In this document: positions 34,215 through 42,948 of the stretch, in pieces
Numbering within the stretch: the stretch's first letter is position 1
Layout of the letters: each line of letters starts with the position of its first letter
Assembly: GCA_964548905.1 (NCBI GenBank)
Contig: CAZJTL010000006.1
Location: 1 to 59,659 of the forward strand
Reading direction: 5' to 3'
DNA from: CAZJTL01 sp964548905
GTDB taxonomy: Bacteria > Cyanobacteriota > Cyanobacteriia > Cyanobacteriales > Xenococcaceae
DNA: 59,659 nt
The notes under the pieces: model-generated
The model's database searches: none
What the model saw: only the letters and a program-made list of their open reading frames with translations
What the model was told of the DNA's origin: nothing
Position numbers and translations under genes: made by a program

Positions 34215-36467
34215 ATGTCGTCGCAAAAGCCGCGATCGCAATTTACCCAACTGTTGACCCAAGCGGTACAATCAATTCAAAACAAGGTCAACTTTAGTGC
34301 TTTGGTATTGCAAAAAGATGCTAAAGTACCTGAACTGAAGGTTAAAGATAGCTCAACTAATCTCTTAGAAAGCTATCCCCTTTTGGGCGACCAATATACG
34401 ATCGGTCGTAGTTCCAAATCTTGTGATATCTCGATTCGCAATCCTGTAGTCAGTCAAGTTCATTGCACGATTAAGCGCGATCGCAGCAATCCTAAAGCTT
34501 TTATTATTAAAGATGAAAACTCTACGAATGGTATCTATAAAGGTAAGCGTCGCTTAAAAACTGCTCGCTTGTTCAACGGTGATACGATTAGTTTAGGCCC
34601 TCCAGAATTAGCAACGGGAGTAAAGCTTGAGTATAAATATCCTCTTGCTCCTTGGTTAACCTATGTCCGTTATGCTCTCTATGGGACAGGTGGATTTTTT
34701 GGCTTACTAGGGGTATTAATTTGGTCGCAATGGCAAGGTGTTGCCGTTCGTCCCCTTCCTGCTGGTGTAAATGGGCCTGTAGTAGTTTATGCAGGCGATC
34801 GCGAGACTCAACTCAATCCTATCCCCAACCAAGCTCATCGGGAACTCAAGAATTTAGCCAATTTCTCTCCCTATCTCCCCAAAGCTGTAATTGCTTCAGA
34901 AGATAGCCGTTTTTACTGGCATGTAGGAGTAGATCCCTATGGTGTGGCGCGGGCAATTTTTGTTAACTTTACCAAAAATCAATTTCGTCAGGGTGCAAGT
35001 ACTCTGACGCAACAATTAGCCCGTAGTTTATTTTCTCATGTAGGCAGACAGGATACGGCGGGACGTAAATTTAGAGAAGCGATCGTTGCTCTCAAGCTAG
35101 AAGCTGTTTACAGTAAAAATGAGATTCTTAAAGCCTATTTAAACCGTGTTTATTTGGGTACTGGTAACTATGGTTTTGAAGATGCATCACAGTTTTACTT
35201 CGATAAATCGGCGGCAAATTTAAATCTTTCCGAAGCAGCAACTTTAGTAGCAATTTTACCAGCTCCAAATAGTTATAATCCTGTCAGAGACTACGATACC
35301 GCCGTACAGTTACGCAATCGCGTGATTAATCGAATGACGGCGATGGGAATGGTTTCTGCGGAGGAAGCAAATAAAGCAAGACGATCGCGCATCGAAGTTA
35401 GCCCTAAAGCAAGACGCGCCCTAGCTAATGCGATCGCCCCCTATTTCTACAGCTACGTTTTTGATGAACTAAGGAATTTATTAGGAGAAGACTTAGCTAA
35501 GGAAGGGAATTTTATCGTTGAAACTGGTTTGGATATTAACTTGCAAAAAAAAGCGAACACTTCGCTTCGCAGTAATGTTGCTACTGACGGTGCGCGTTTC
35601 GGTTACTCCCAAGGCGCGATCGTGACTCTCGATGCTCAAACTGGCTCAATCCTTGCTCTTACAGGTGGTGTAGATTTTGGTAAAAGTCAGTTTAATCGTG
35701 CAACTCAAGCACTGCGTCAACCAGGTTCGACATTTAAAGTTTTTGCTTATACTGCGGCGATCGAGGCAGGTATTGCACCCGAAAAAAAGTACTCCTGTGC
35801 GCCCTTAACTTGGGAAGGACAAGCGTTTAGGACTTGCGAACGCAGTAGCGGCGATATAGATATGTATCGTGGATTAGCACAATCAGAAAATGCGATCGTC
35901 CTCAGAGTTACTCAAGATATCGGTTTAGATCGAGTGGTTGAGATGGCGCAGCGTTTGGGTATTACTTCCAAACTAACCCTATCTCCAGGATTAGTTTTAG
36001 GTGAAAGCGAAACCAACGTCCTAGAAATGACTGGGGCTTATGCTACCTTTGCCAATCGCGGGATGTGGAATCGTCCCCACGCCATCAATCGCATTCTCGA
36101 TGGCAATGATTGTCAAGATCCTCGTAATCCCCAAACTTGTCGAGTAATTTATGCTTTTAACAACGATAGCAATAACCACAATCAGTCAGTTATTTCCGAT
36201 CGCATTGCCTCGAAAATGACAGAAATGATGCAAGAAGCGGTTAGAAATGGGACTGGAAAAGCAGCTAATATTGGGGGAACAGCAGCAGGGAAAACAGGTA
36301 CAACCAATAGTAATGTCGATCTTTGGTTTATTGGTTATTTGCCCGATCGTTCTTTGGTTACAGGTGTTTGGTTAGGAAACGATAATAATAAGCCTACTTG
36401 GGGTAGTAGTTCTCAAGCAGCTAGTTTGTGGGGAAAATATATGAAGCAGGTAATTAATGTACCGTAG
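34215..36467 (+). CDS. Class A penicillin-binding protein with N-terminal FHA domain
   Basis: This 750-residue bifunctional peptidoglycan synthase has an FHA domain fused on its cytoplasmic side. The FHA core (about 58-115) has YTIGRSSKSCDISI, SQVHCTI and NSTNGIY, the phosphothreonine-binding residues. One membrane segment lies at about 152-172. The GT51 domain has the catalytic Glu in ASEDSRFYWH and GASTLTQQLAR. The transpeptidase domain has the SxxK serine in QPGSTFK (about 507), SEN (about 558) and KTGTT (about 692). The FHA module implies control by Ser/Thr phosphorylation, as known for some actinobacterial and cyanobacterial wall enzymes. It ends 25 bases before the methyltransferase gene. 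Confidence 0.95.
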   Translation: MSSQKPRSQFTQLLTQAVQSIQNKVNFSALVLQKDAKVPELKVKDSSTNLLESYPLLGDQYTIGRSSKSCDISIRNPVVSQVHCTIKRDRSNPKAFIIKDENSTNGIYKGKRRLKTARLFNGDTISLGPPELATGVKLEYKYPLAPWLTYVRYALYGTGGFFGLLGVLIWSQWQGVAVRPLPAGVNGPVVVYAGDRETQLNPIPNQAHRELKNLANFSPYLPKAVIASEDSRFYWHVGVDPYGVARAIFVNFTKNQFRQGASTLTQQLARSLFSHVGRQDTAGRKFREAIVALKLEAVYSKNEILKAYLNRVYLGTGNYGFEDASQFYFDKSAANLNLSEAATLVAILPAPNSYNPVRDYDTAVQLRNRVINRMTAMGMVSAEEANKARRSRIEVSPKARRALANAIAPYFYSYVFDELRNLLGEDLAKEGNFIVETGLDINLQKKANTSLRSNVATDGARFGYSQGAIVTLDAQTGSILALTGGVDFGKSQFNRATQALRQPGSTFKVFAYTAAIEAGIAPEKKYSCAPLTWEGQAFRTCERSSGDIDMYRGLAQSENAIVLRVTQDIGLDRVVEMAQRLGITSKLTLSPGLVLGESETNVLEMTGAYATFANRGMWNRPHAINRILDGNDCQDPRNPQTCRVIYAFNNDSNNHNQSVISDRIASKMTEMMQEAVRNGTGKAANIGGTAAGKTGTTNSNVDLWFIGYLPDRSLVTGVWLGNDNNKPTWGSSSQAASLWGKYMKQVINVP

Positions 36468-36492
36468 GAAACTTCGCTAACTTTATTGAAAA

Positions 36493-37536
36493 ATGCCGAT
36501 CGATAATTTGATTCATTCAGAACAATCGTATATTTCAGAACTGCTTGAAAACATTAACAGAAGTTATTCAAAGACCAATCCGACCTATAAGATAAATAGC
36601 AAAATAAAATTTATAGATCTATTTGCAGGCATAGGTGGAATGAGACTTGCCTTCTCTTCAGATCTGAGTCAATGTGTTTTTTCCTCTGAATGGGATAAGT
36701 ATGCACAAAAAACCTATCAAGATAATTTTGGAGATATTCCTTTTGGAGATATTAATTCAATTGAGCCTAAAGATATTCCAGAACACGACATTTTACTGGG
36801 CGGTTTTCCTTGTCAGCCATTTAGTAGTATTGGCAAAAGAGAAGGATTTTTACACAAAACACAAGGAACTTTATTTCATTCCATAGCTAAGGTTATAGAA
36901 GCAAAAAATCCTTTTTGTTTCTTGTTAGAAAATGTTCCAGGATTATTAACACACGATCGAGGAAAAACCTTTCAAACGATCTTAGAAACATTGGATTTAT
37001 TAAATTACGATGTTCGCTACACTATTCTTGATGCTGCTTTATTTAATTTACCTCAAGTAAGAGAAAGAATATATATTGTTGGTTTTAACAGAAATTATTT
37101 ACAAGCTAGAGTGAATTTTTCTTTCCCTATAGGTCAAAAAAATGATGTTTATATAGCTGAATTTTTAGAAAAAAGTATTGAAGGATATTCTATTAGCAAA
37201 CATCTTCAAAACACTTATCTTTTTAAAAAGAATGATGGTAGACCGCAAATAGTAGATTCAACTTCTCAGATTAAAGTTAAAACTCTAGTTTCTACTTATC
37301 ATAAAATTCAAAGACTAACTGGCACGTTTGTAAAAGATGGCGAAACAGGAATTAGATTGTTAACAGAAAATGAATGTAAAGCAATTATGGGTTTCGAGCG
37401 CAATTTTTGTTTTCCTGTATCTAGAACACAAATGTACAGGCAGATTGGTAATTCTGTAGCTATTCCTGTTGTTAGAGCAATAGCTAGTGCTATTTACCAA
37501 GTTATTCATCAAAATTGTATTTTTATCGATAACTAA
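36493..37536 (+). CDS. DNA (cytosine-5-)-methyltransferase
   Basis: This 347-residue C5 methyltransferase has motif I FIDLFAGIGGMRLAF (about 40-54), motif IV GGFPCQPFSS with the catalytic Cys107, and motif VI ENV (146-148). Motif VIII is QVRERIYIVGF and motif X is QIGNSVAIPVV. The target-recognition region lies between VIII and IX (about 225-285); its site cannot be predicted by eye. It carries about 40 residues before motif I. Eleven bases separate it from a downstream HNH nuclease gene on the same strand, the layout of a type II restriction-modification unit. Codon use is AT-richer than in the neighbours, suggesting transfer. Confidence 0.95.
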   Translation: MPIDNLIHSEQSYISELLENINRSYSKTNPTYKINSKIKFIDLFAGIGGMRLAFSSDLSQCVFSSEWDKYAQKTYQDNFGDIPFGDINSIEPKDIPEHDILLGGFPCQPFSSIGKREGFLHKTQGTLFHSIAKVIEAKNPFCFLLENVPGLLTHDRGKTFQTILETLDLLNYDVRYTILDAALFNLPQVRERIYIVGFNRNYLQARVNFSFPIGQKNDVYIAEFLEKSIEGYSISKHLQNTYLFKKNDGRPQIVDSTSQIKVKTLVSTYHKIQRLTGTFVKDGETGIRLLTENECKAIMGFERNFCFPVSRTQMYRQIGNSVAIPVVRAIASAIYQVIHQNCIFIDN

Positions 37537-37547
37537 AATTTTGCAAA

Positions 37548-38036
37548 ATGAGCAAGGATAAAAAAATCAGCCAAGAAGAATTTATATTTGAATTTTATAG
37601 AAATCATTCCCATCAAGATCTCAAACACGACTATGTTGTTGCCGCAGTAACAGAAGAATGGAAGAAACTATATGAAAAACCTTTAGCCGATCCCGATCGA
37701 GCAATTAGAAGGCTTTATGAAAAAGGTAAATTAATTAAAGTAGGAAAAGGCATTTATAGGTACGATCCAGATTATGTAGCAACTCCACAATTGGAAGTTT
37801 TCCCAACAAATATCAAAAAAGAAATTTTTAAAAGAGATGGATATAAATGTGTAATCTGTGGTCAAGGTCGTCAACAAGGATTTGAAATTCACGCCGACCA
37901 TATAAAACCAAGATCTTTGGGTGGTCAAAATACCTTAGAAAATGGACAAACCCTTTGTAGCCCTCATAATATGTTAAAAAAAAATTTGGGGCAAACAGAA
38001 ACAGGAAAAAAATGTTCATTAGACTTTATGAATTAG
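37548..38036 (+). CDS. HNH endonuclease (probable restriction enzyme), frameshifted near the end
   Basis: The 162-residue frame has an N-terminal winged-helix-like region (residues 10-75, KLIKVGKGIYRYDP) and an HNH/McrA-type domain (90-145). That domain has KRDGYKCVICG (zinc CxxC 101-104), the catalytic EIHADHIKP (H115, D117, H118), and LCSPHNMLKK. It pairs with the methyltransferase, most likely as its restriction partner. The last seven residues (CSLDFMN) follow a run of seven A at 38006-38012. With eight A the frame would continue into 41 more codons (see next entry), so the true protein is probably about 196 residues. The nuclease residues lie upstream of the shift. Confidence 0.85.
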   Translation: MSKDKKISQEEFIFEFYRNHSHQDLKHDYVVAAVTEEWKKLYEKPLADPDRAIRRLYEKGKLIKVGKGIYRYDPDYVATPQLEVFPTNIKKEIFKRDGYKCVICGQGRQQGFEIHADHIKPRSLGGQNTLENGQTLCSPHNMLKKNLGQTETGKKCSLDFMN

Positions 38037-38137
38037 CTAAAAAAGAAAAAGATAGCAAGCTACAAAATTTTATTAAAGATATTTTAGAAGTGTATAAAAA
38101 GTATGATATTAATGGTCATATAACTTGGGATGAATAA
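38012..38137 (+). pseudogene. Displaced C-terminal segment of the HNH endonuclease
   Basis: In the +1-related frame an ATG at 38012 opens 41 codons reading MFIRLYELAKKEKDSKLQ and so on, ending NGHITWDE then TAA at 38137. It starts inside the A7 tract of the HNH gene. As a free peptide it makes little sense; as the continuation after GKK it gives an amphipathic helical tail. Either one A was lost, or the tract supports slippage. Confidence 0.65.
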
Positions 38138-38435
38138 TATTTAGTTTTCATCAGATCGCCAGCATTTAATCATTATTTGTTATAAAGGGACGATTGCGCT
38201 GTTGAGGATGTTATCAAAGTAAACCTATATGGTGGCTGTGCAATATGACCCCAGAGGGCGACCATAAAACTGCCCATCAAATTTTTCAAAATTATCTGAA
38301 GAATATCGATCCCGATCTGACTCGATAAATATTAATTTTATCAATTTCAAGTCTGTTGTTAACAGGAATTAACGATCGCGACCGCAACACTTGGGTCAAA
38401 CTGGAAATAGATATTTGCTTGAGAAGAGAAACACT

Positions 38436-38786
38436 ATGGGTTGGACAAAAGTTCTCGAAGTTGAAGCACTTTCTCCAGGTGCGCGACAAGTAGTTAAAGT
38501 TGGCGATCGCGCTATCTTATTGTTAAATCATGAAGGGCAATATCATGCTGTCGATAATGCTTGTCCTCACCTCAAACTATCGCTAAAAAAGGGTAAAATT
38601 ACTCCAGATGGTGCGATCGTCTGTCCTTGGCATCGCAGCGCTTTCGATCTCTGTACTGGCAATGCCAAAGAATGGACTCCTTGGCCACCTGGAGTAGGCA
38701 AGGTATTAGGTGCAATTTCTAAAGAAAAAGCTCTACCTGTTTTTCCAACTCGCGTTGAAGAAGGAAGTATTTGGGTGGATATTTAA
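38436..38786 (+). CDS. Rieske [2Fe-2S] ferredoxin-like protein
   Basis: This 116-residue single-domain protein has two cluster-binding boxes, ACPHLKLSL (C-x-H) and VCPWHRSAFDLCTG (C-x-x-H). The spacing of about 20 residues is normal for non-heme-oxygenase-type Rieske ferredoxins. No signal peptide or membrane span is present, so it is cytoplasmic, probably an electron carrier. I use the ATG at 38436; a TTG 45 bases upstream would add 15 unconserved residues. It stands alone; 300 bases upstream show no gene. Confidence 0.92.
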   Translation: MGWTKVLEVEALSPGARQVVKVGDRAILLLNHEGQYHAVDNACPHLKLSLKKGKITPDGAIVCPWHRSAFDLCTGNAKEWTPWPPGVGKVLGAISKEKALPVFPTRVEEGSIWVDI

Positions 38787-38798
38787 GCTTGAAGACAG

Positions 38799-38899
38799 GG
38801 GTTAGGGATTAGGGATTAGGGATTAGGGACTAGGGATTAGGGATTATTTAGATTAACTGTCTCTTGGCTGATAACTGATAGCTGATAGCTGATAGCTAA
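38799..38899. repeat. GGGATTA and GCTGATA tandem repeats
   Basis: Six to seven GGGATTA-type heptamers (38799-38847) are followed by four GCTGATA/ACTGATA heptamers (38868-38898). Together they fill the gap to the next gene. Confidence 0.85.
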
Positions 38900-38906
38900 A
38901 TTCTTC

Positions 38907-39626
38907 ATGGATCGAAATCAAGCTAAAGACTGGATTTTAGTGCCTCAAGGTGCGGAAAAACGTGCTATCGATCGCGGATTGAAGCGGGTTAGGGGTAGTA
39001 AACCTCTAGTTTTAGGCATACCTATAGGAACTCGATCGCTCAAACAATCTTTGCAACAATGGCAAGCTTCTGTCTCTTTTCCCAAATACTACCCTAAAAG
39101 AATCTTATTAATGGGTTTATGCGGTAGTTTGTCACCTCAATTTCAAGTTGGTGATATCGTTATTTATCGAGATTGTTGCTATGCGATCGATGGTTCTAAA
39201 TTTGAATTCAAATCTTGCGATCGCGAATTTACGAGTCAGTTACAAAAAAAATGCGGCGATCGAGCTAAAACAGTTACACAACTAACCAGCGATCGCTTGA
39301 TTTGTTCTGCACAAGAAAAACAAAGATTAGGCAAGCTAACTAAAGCTGATGCGATTGATATGGAAGGATTTGCTGCTTTAGAAGTGATTACAACTATCTT
39401 TCCCGAACCAACACCCAAGATAGGCATGATTAGAGTAGTTAGCGACGCTTGCGATCGCGATATTCCTAATCTTGAAGGGGCGATCGACAGTAGTGGTTCG
39501 CTTCAACCTCTTCCTCTAGCGATCGGTTTTCTCAAACAGCCGATCGCAGCTATTCGTTTGATTAAAGATTCATTGACAGCTTTGAGAGTATTAGAACAAT
39601 TGACGACTAAGTTGTTTGGCAAATAG
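38907..39626 (+). CDS. Nucleoside phosphorylase-superfamily protein (nucleosidase-like)
   Basis: This 239-residue protein of the PNP/UDP phosphorylase fold shows the strand ILVPQGAEKRAI, the phosphate/ribose loop LLMGLCGSLSP with VGDIVIY, and the late DAIDMEGFAALE. In MTA/SAH nucleosidases and relatives the MEG glutamate contacts the ribose. IRVVSDACDRD supplies the catalytic-position Asp. Similar cyanobacterial proteins are annotated as phosphorylases or 5'-methylthioadenosine nucleosidases. The substrate here is unassigned. It starts at ATG 38907, directly after the tandem repeats. Confidence 0.85.
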   Translation: MDRNQAKDWILVPQGAEKRAIDRGLKRVRGSKPLVLGIPIGTRSLKQSLQQWQASVSFPKYYPKRILLMGLCGSLSPQFQVGDIVIYRDCCYAIDGSKFEFKSCDREFTSQLQKKCGDRAKTVTQLTSDRLICSAQEKQRLGKLTKADAIDMEGFAALEVITTIFPEPTPKIGMIRVVSDACDRDIPNLEGAIDSSGSLQPLPLAIGFLKQPIAAIRLIKDSLTALRVLEQLTTKLFGK

Positions 39627-39833
39627 TTAGCTATAGTAATTTAGATTATATTTAAGTTACCTTTGCGATCGAAAGCATGAAAATAAAGAAGCAGTAGACA
39701 ATTTAATCAGACAATATATTTCCAGCGATCGAACTTTGCACCAATGAACCATGAACTATGATCCATGAACCAATATAAGATAGTATGTTAAATGCTTTGA
39801 TTGCTTCTCTTGTATTAATAAAACTGCTCGATC

Positions 39834-40829
39834 GTGGCTACAACTGCTTCTTGGACTCGACGACATATTCTGTCTCTGGCTGATTTTACTACCTTAGAGT
39901 ACGATACTGTTTTACAAACTGCTGCTAGTTTTCAAGAAGTTTTATCGCGACGAACGAAGAAAGTACCAGCTTTGCAAGGACAGGTAGTTGCCAATTTATT
40001 TTTTGAGCCTTCGACTAGAACCCGTAGTAGTTTTGAGTTAGCAGCCAAACGTTTATCTGCTGATATTCTCAATTTTTCTCCAGGTTCATCTTCTTTAACT
40101 AAGGGAGAAACCATCTTAGATACAGCTAAAACCTATTTGGCAATGGGTACAGATATCATGGTGATTCGTCACAAACAAGCAGGCGTACCTGTGGCGATCG
40201 CGGCGGAAATGGATCGTTTAGAGTCGGGAGTAAGTATTCTCAACGCAGGTGACGGACTCCACCAACATCCATCTCAAGCTTTACTAGATTTGTTTACTAT
40301 TTGTTCTGTATTAGATCCAGAAAAACCGCGTCTTAATTTGCTCGAAGGCAAAAAAATCGCGATCGTCGGTGATATTCTTCATTCCAGAGTAGCTCGTTCT
40401 AATATTTACAGTCTTACCGCAGCAGGTGCGAAAGTACATTTAGCTGCACCTCCAACTCTTTTGCCAAAATTGTTCTTAGATTTAGTCGATCGCACGCAAG
40501 CGAATAATCTTTTCTTACATTGGGCGATCGAACCAGCTTTACAAGATGCTAATTTTGTCATGACTCTCAGACTGCAAAAAGAAAGGATGACAGCTAATTT
40601 GCTGCCTAGTCTGAGAGAGTACCATCAATTGTATGGCATTACTCGCGATCGCCTGCAACTTTGCCATCCTCAAGTAAAAGTACTACATCCAGGGCCAGTT
40701 AATCGGGGTGTAGAAATTTCATCAGATTTGATGGACGATCCTGCCTTGAGTTTGATTGCTCAACAGGTAACTAGTGGTGTTGCTGTTCGCATGGCTTTAC
40801 TGTATCTAATCGGTAGCAGCAAAACCTAA
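39834..40829 (+). CDS. pyrB: Aspartate carbamoyltransferase catalytic subunit
   Basis: This 331-residue enzyme condenses carbamoyl phosphate with aspartate in pyrimidine synthesis. It has the carbamoyl-phosphate loop FFEPSTRTRSSFE (about 56-68), GDGLHQHPSQALLDLFT, and IVGDILHSRVARSN. MTLRLQKERM and VLHPGPVNRGVEI follow. The length matches stand-alone bacterial ATCase. It begins at GTG 39834 within CGATCGTGG; an ATG start is not available in frame near the family N-terminus. No pyrI or other pyr gene is adjacent. Confidence 0.97.
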   Translation: MATTASWTRRHILSLADFTTLEYDTVLQTAASFQEVLSRRTKKVPALQGQVVANLFFEPSTRTRSSFELAAKRLSADILNFSPGSSSLTKGETILDTAKTYLAMGTDIMVIRHKQAGVPVAIAAEMDRLESGVSILNAGDGLHQHPSQALLDLFTICSVLDPEKPRLNLLEGKKIAIVGDILHSRVARSNIYSLTAAGAKVHLAAPPTLLPKLFLDLVDRTQANNLFLHWAIEPALQDANFVMTLRLQKERMTANLLPSLREYHQLYGITRDRLQLCHPQVKVLHPGPVNRGVEISSDLMDDPALSLIAQQVTSGVAVRMALLYLIGSSKT

Positions 40830-40849
40830 ATGATTGTTCGTGGTTCATT

Positions 40850-40948
40850 GAAGAGTGGCTAATAGCTAATTGTTCATTGTTCATTGCTGATTGTTTCCCT
40901 ACTTGCTACTTTTCTCCCTAATCCCTAATCCCTAATCCCTAATCCCTA
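40850..40948. repeat. Short tandem repeats (TTCATTG and CCCTAAT)
   Basis: TTCATTG units, then five CCCTAAT heptamers (the complement of GGGATTA). They separate pyrB from the convergent response-regulator gene. Confidence 0.85.
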
Positions 40949-40949
40949 G

Positions 40950-41714
40950 TCAATTGTAATTATGCTCCAGTACTGACATAGTTGGTGTTGTTGTTGATGT
41001 TGTTGTTGACGAAATTAAGCTATCGTTTTTGATAATTTCTGGATTAAGACGATAGCCGACATTACGCACTGTTTGGATCAAACTAGGTTGTCTGGGATCT
41101 ACTTCGATTTTTTTGCGTAAAGATAAGACGTGAGTGTCAATTGTACGAGGATTGTCGATCGCATCCGGCCAAGCACGACGCAACAATTCCGAACGACTTA
41201 ACGCACTTCCTTCAGCCTGAGCAAGAACGTAGAGCAAGCTAAATTCTTGAGGGGTTAATTCAATAAAATTTCCTTTAAATTGAACGCGACGCTGTACTAA
41301 ATCGATCTTGAGATCGCTATAATTTAGATATAAAGGGGCTGAATTTAGTCGCATTCTCCTAATTAGGGTTTCAATTCTCGCTAGAAACTCCTGCATACCA
41401 AAAGGCTTAGTCAAGTAGTCGTCTGCTCCAGCTCTTAAACCATTAACTATATCTTTCTCTGTACTACGAGCCGATAGCATTAGAATGAGAGTTTGTCGCT
41501 GCTGGTGTAACCAACGGCAAAACTCCAAACTATCACCATCTGGTAAGTCAGAGTCCAAGACAACTAATGTTGGTTGGCGATTAAAAAACCCATGTCTAGC
41601 CTGCTGTATGCTGGCATATTGTTTGACTGTGTAGTTTGCCTGTTGAAGGTGCCAACCTAGGAGCGATCGCAGGTGAGGATTACCCTCAACAATCGCAATT
41701 GTTATCAAACTCAC
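40950..41714 (-). CDS. OmpR-family response regulator with an incomplete acidic pocket
   Basis: This 254-residue protein has a receiver domain (1-120) and a winged-helix DNA-binding domain (about 130-225). The latter is ELTPQEFSLLYVLAQ, RTIDTHVLSLRKKI and IQTVRNVGYRL. The phospho-acceptor position is Asp54 (VVLDSDLPDGD), with Ser in LMLSARS and Lys in LTKPF. The acidic pair near residue 10, normally (D/E)D, is E10-G11-N12, so Mg binding and phosphorylation may be impaired. Cyanobacterial NblR is a known regulator of this build that works without phosphorylation; I mention it as a possible relative, not an identification. No histidine kinase gene is adjacent. The C-terminal tail is rich in S/T. 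Confidence 0.88.
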   Translation of the reverse strand: MSLITIAIVEGNPHLRSLLGWHLQQANYTVKQYASIQQARHGFFNRQPTLVVLDSDLPDGDSLEFCRWLHQQRQTLILMLSARSTEKDIVNGLRAGADDYLTKPFGMQEFLARIETLIRRMRLNSAPLYLNYSDLKIDLVQRRVQFKGNFIELTPQEFSLLYVLAQAEGSALSRSELLRRAWPDAIDNPRTIDTHVLSLRKKIEVDPRQPSLIQTVRNVGYRLNPEIIKNDSLISSTTTSTTTPTMSVLEHNYN

Positions 41715-41965
41715 CTTAGTTTTATTTCCCTGGAAACTCCTAGTTTTCAGGCTAACAAAGTTATTGTCAATGTTTTGTAACAGGCGCTACGAAGACACAG
41801 GACAATTGCAAAATTGTCAAGAAAATAGTAATTTTTTCGAGAATTTTCTCGCTAAAATAATTGAAATTGTCAAAGCCTACTACAATTTATTTAATAAAAA
41901 AGCAATACTTTAGTTAATAAACCTCTTAAATCTTTACTCAAGGCAACAGAATTCGAGTTGAAATT

Positions 41966-42220
41966 ATGCTACAAGACAATCAAACCATCCGTTACTATCA
42001 AAAAATTACCGATGCCATGGTAGATCTATGGCAGAGAGGCTATCGCTTCGATGATATTAGGCTCTATATGGAGGGATATTTATCTTGCCTTCGGCATAGC
42101 AATAATCTAGAGTCTTTTCATGTCAATCGCCTCGAAGAAGAAGTTTTTCGCTTTCTTCGCGATCCATCCAATTTTGAGTTATCTTATCCACAAACGCAAA
42201 CGGAGACAGATTATTATTAG
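41966..42220 (+). CDS. Small cyanobacterial conserved protein (DUF6761-like)
   Basis: This 84-residue acidic protein reads NQTIRYYQKITDAMVDLWQRGYRFDD, then LYMEGYLSCLRHSNNLESF and LEEEVFRFLRDPSNFE. The pattern is familiar from a small family found only in cyanobacteria, of unknown function. It is predicted mostly helical with no membrane segment. It is divergent from the response-regulator gene; the 251 bases between them are AT-rich with a GAGAATTTTCTC inverted repeat near 41840. Confidence 0.7.
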   Translation: MLQDNQTIRYYQKITDAMVDLWQRGYRFDDIRLYMEGYLSCLRHSNNLESFHVNRLEEEVFRFLRDPSNFELSYPQTQTETDYY

Positions 42221-42229
42221 GGCATCGCT

Positions 42230-42440
42230 AGTGGTTAATGGTTCATTGTTCATTGTTCATTGTTCATGGTTCATTGAAACAAGGCAGAAGGCAGAAGGCA
42301 GAAGGTAAATAAGTTTTAAGTCTTAAGTCTTAAGTTTTTAATTGCGAATTGTCTCCCCCTCTCTCCCTCTCCCCCTCTCCCTACACCCCACACCCCACAC
42401 TCTACACCCTTTTCCCTAACCCCTAACCCCTAACCCCTAG
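42230..42440. repeat. Short tandem repeat cluster
   Basis: Consecutive TTCATTG (42239-42276), GGCAGAA (42284-42305), TTAAGTC (42312-42335), CCCCTCT and AACCCCT blocks occupy the convergent gap. The last repeat reaches the glutaredoxin stop codon. Confidence 0.85.
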
Positions 42441-42442
42441 AA

Positions 42443-42766
42443 TTAAGAAGCTAAAGCAACTTCTACCATCTCTTGCAACTCACCACTTTGGTAGAGTTCG
42501 ATCGCGATGTCAGAGCCGCCAACAAACTCCCCATTGATATATACTTGGGGAATAGTCGGCCAATTAGAATATTCTTTGATTCCTTGACGAATATCGTAAT
42601 CGCTTAATACATCTACTGTTTCGTAGGGAACGCCTAGGGAATTAAGAATTTGGACGACATTGTTAGAAAAACCGCATTGTGGCATTAGTTTAGAACCCTT
42701 CATAAATACCACAATTTTGCTACTGTTGACAATTTGGTCGAGTCTTTCCTTAAGTTCTGGAGTCAT
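42443..42766 (-). CDS. Monothiol glutaredoxin, Grx4 family
   Basis: This 107-residue CGFS-type glutaredoxin has IVVFMKGSKLMPQCGFSNN, WPTIPQVYING (cis-Pro), and FVGGSDIAIEL. Family members bind a [2Fe-2S] cluster with glutathione and pass it to target proteins, often with BolA. I start at the ATG at 42766 (MTPELKERLDQ, the usual opening); the longer TTG start would add MRVTT. Its neighbour upstream on the same strand is a BolA gene, supporting a joint role in iron-sulfur handling. Confidence 0.95.
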   Translation of the reverse strand: MTPELKERLDQIVNSSKIVVFMKGSKLMPQCGFSNNVVQILNSLGVPYETVDVLSDYDIRQGIKEYSNWPTIPQVYINGEFVGGSDIAIELYQSGELQEMVEVALAS

Positions 42767-42948
42767 AGTTGTCACTCTCAATTTATTGCAAGTTTCACTC
42801 TGTTTGCAATCCTATACTTCATAAGTAGAGCGAGCAAAATGCTCGCTTACAATTTGCTATTAAAAAGGATTGCCATGGATAAATAGCGATTGGCTCTCGC
42901 CTATCTATTAGTTTAATGGCAGAGCCAAAAATACTATTCAAAAATTAA

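Noticed and set aside
38245..38328. 27-codon frame MTPEGDHKTAHQ in the gap before the Rieske gene
   Set aside because: It is too short, has no ribosome-binding site and no known family; could be chance.
39640..39747. Stop-free stretch ENKEAVDNLIRQYISSDRT in the gap before pyrB
   Set aside because: No start codon and only 35 codons; possibly a gene relic, but nothing supports a family.
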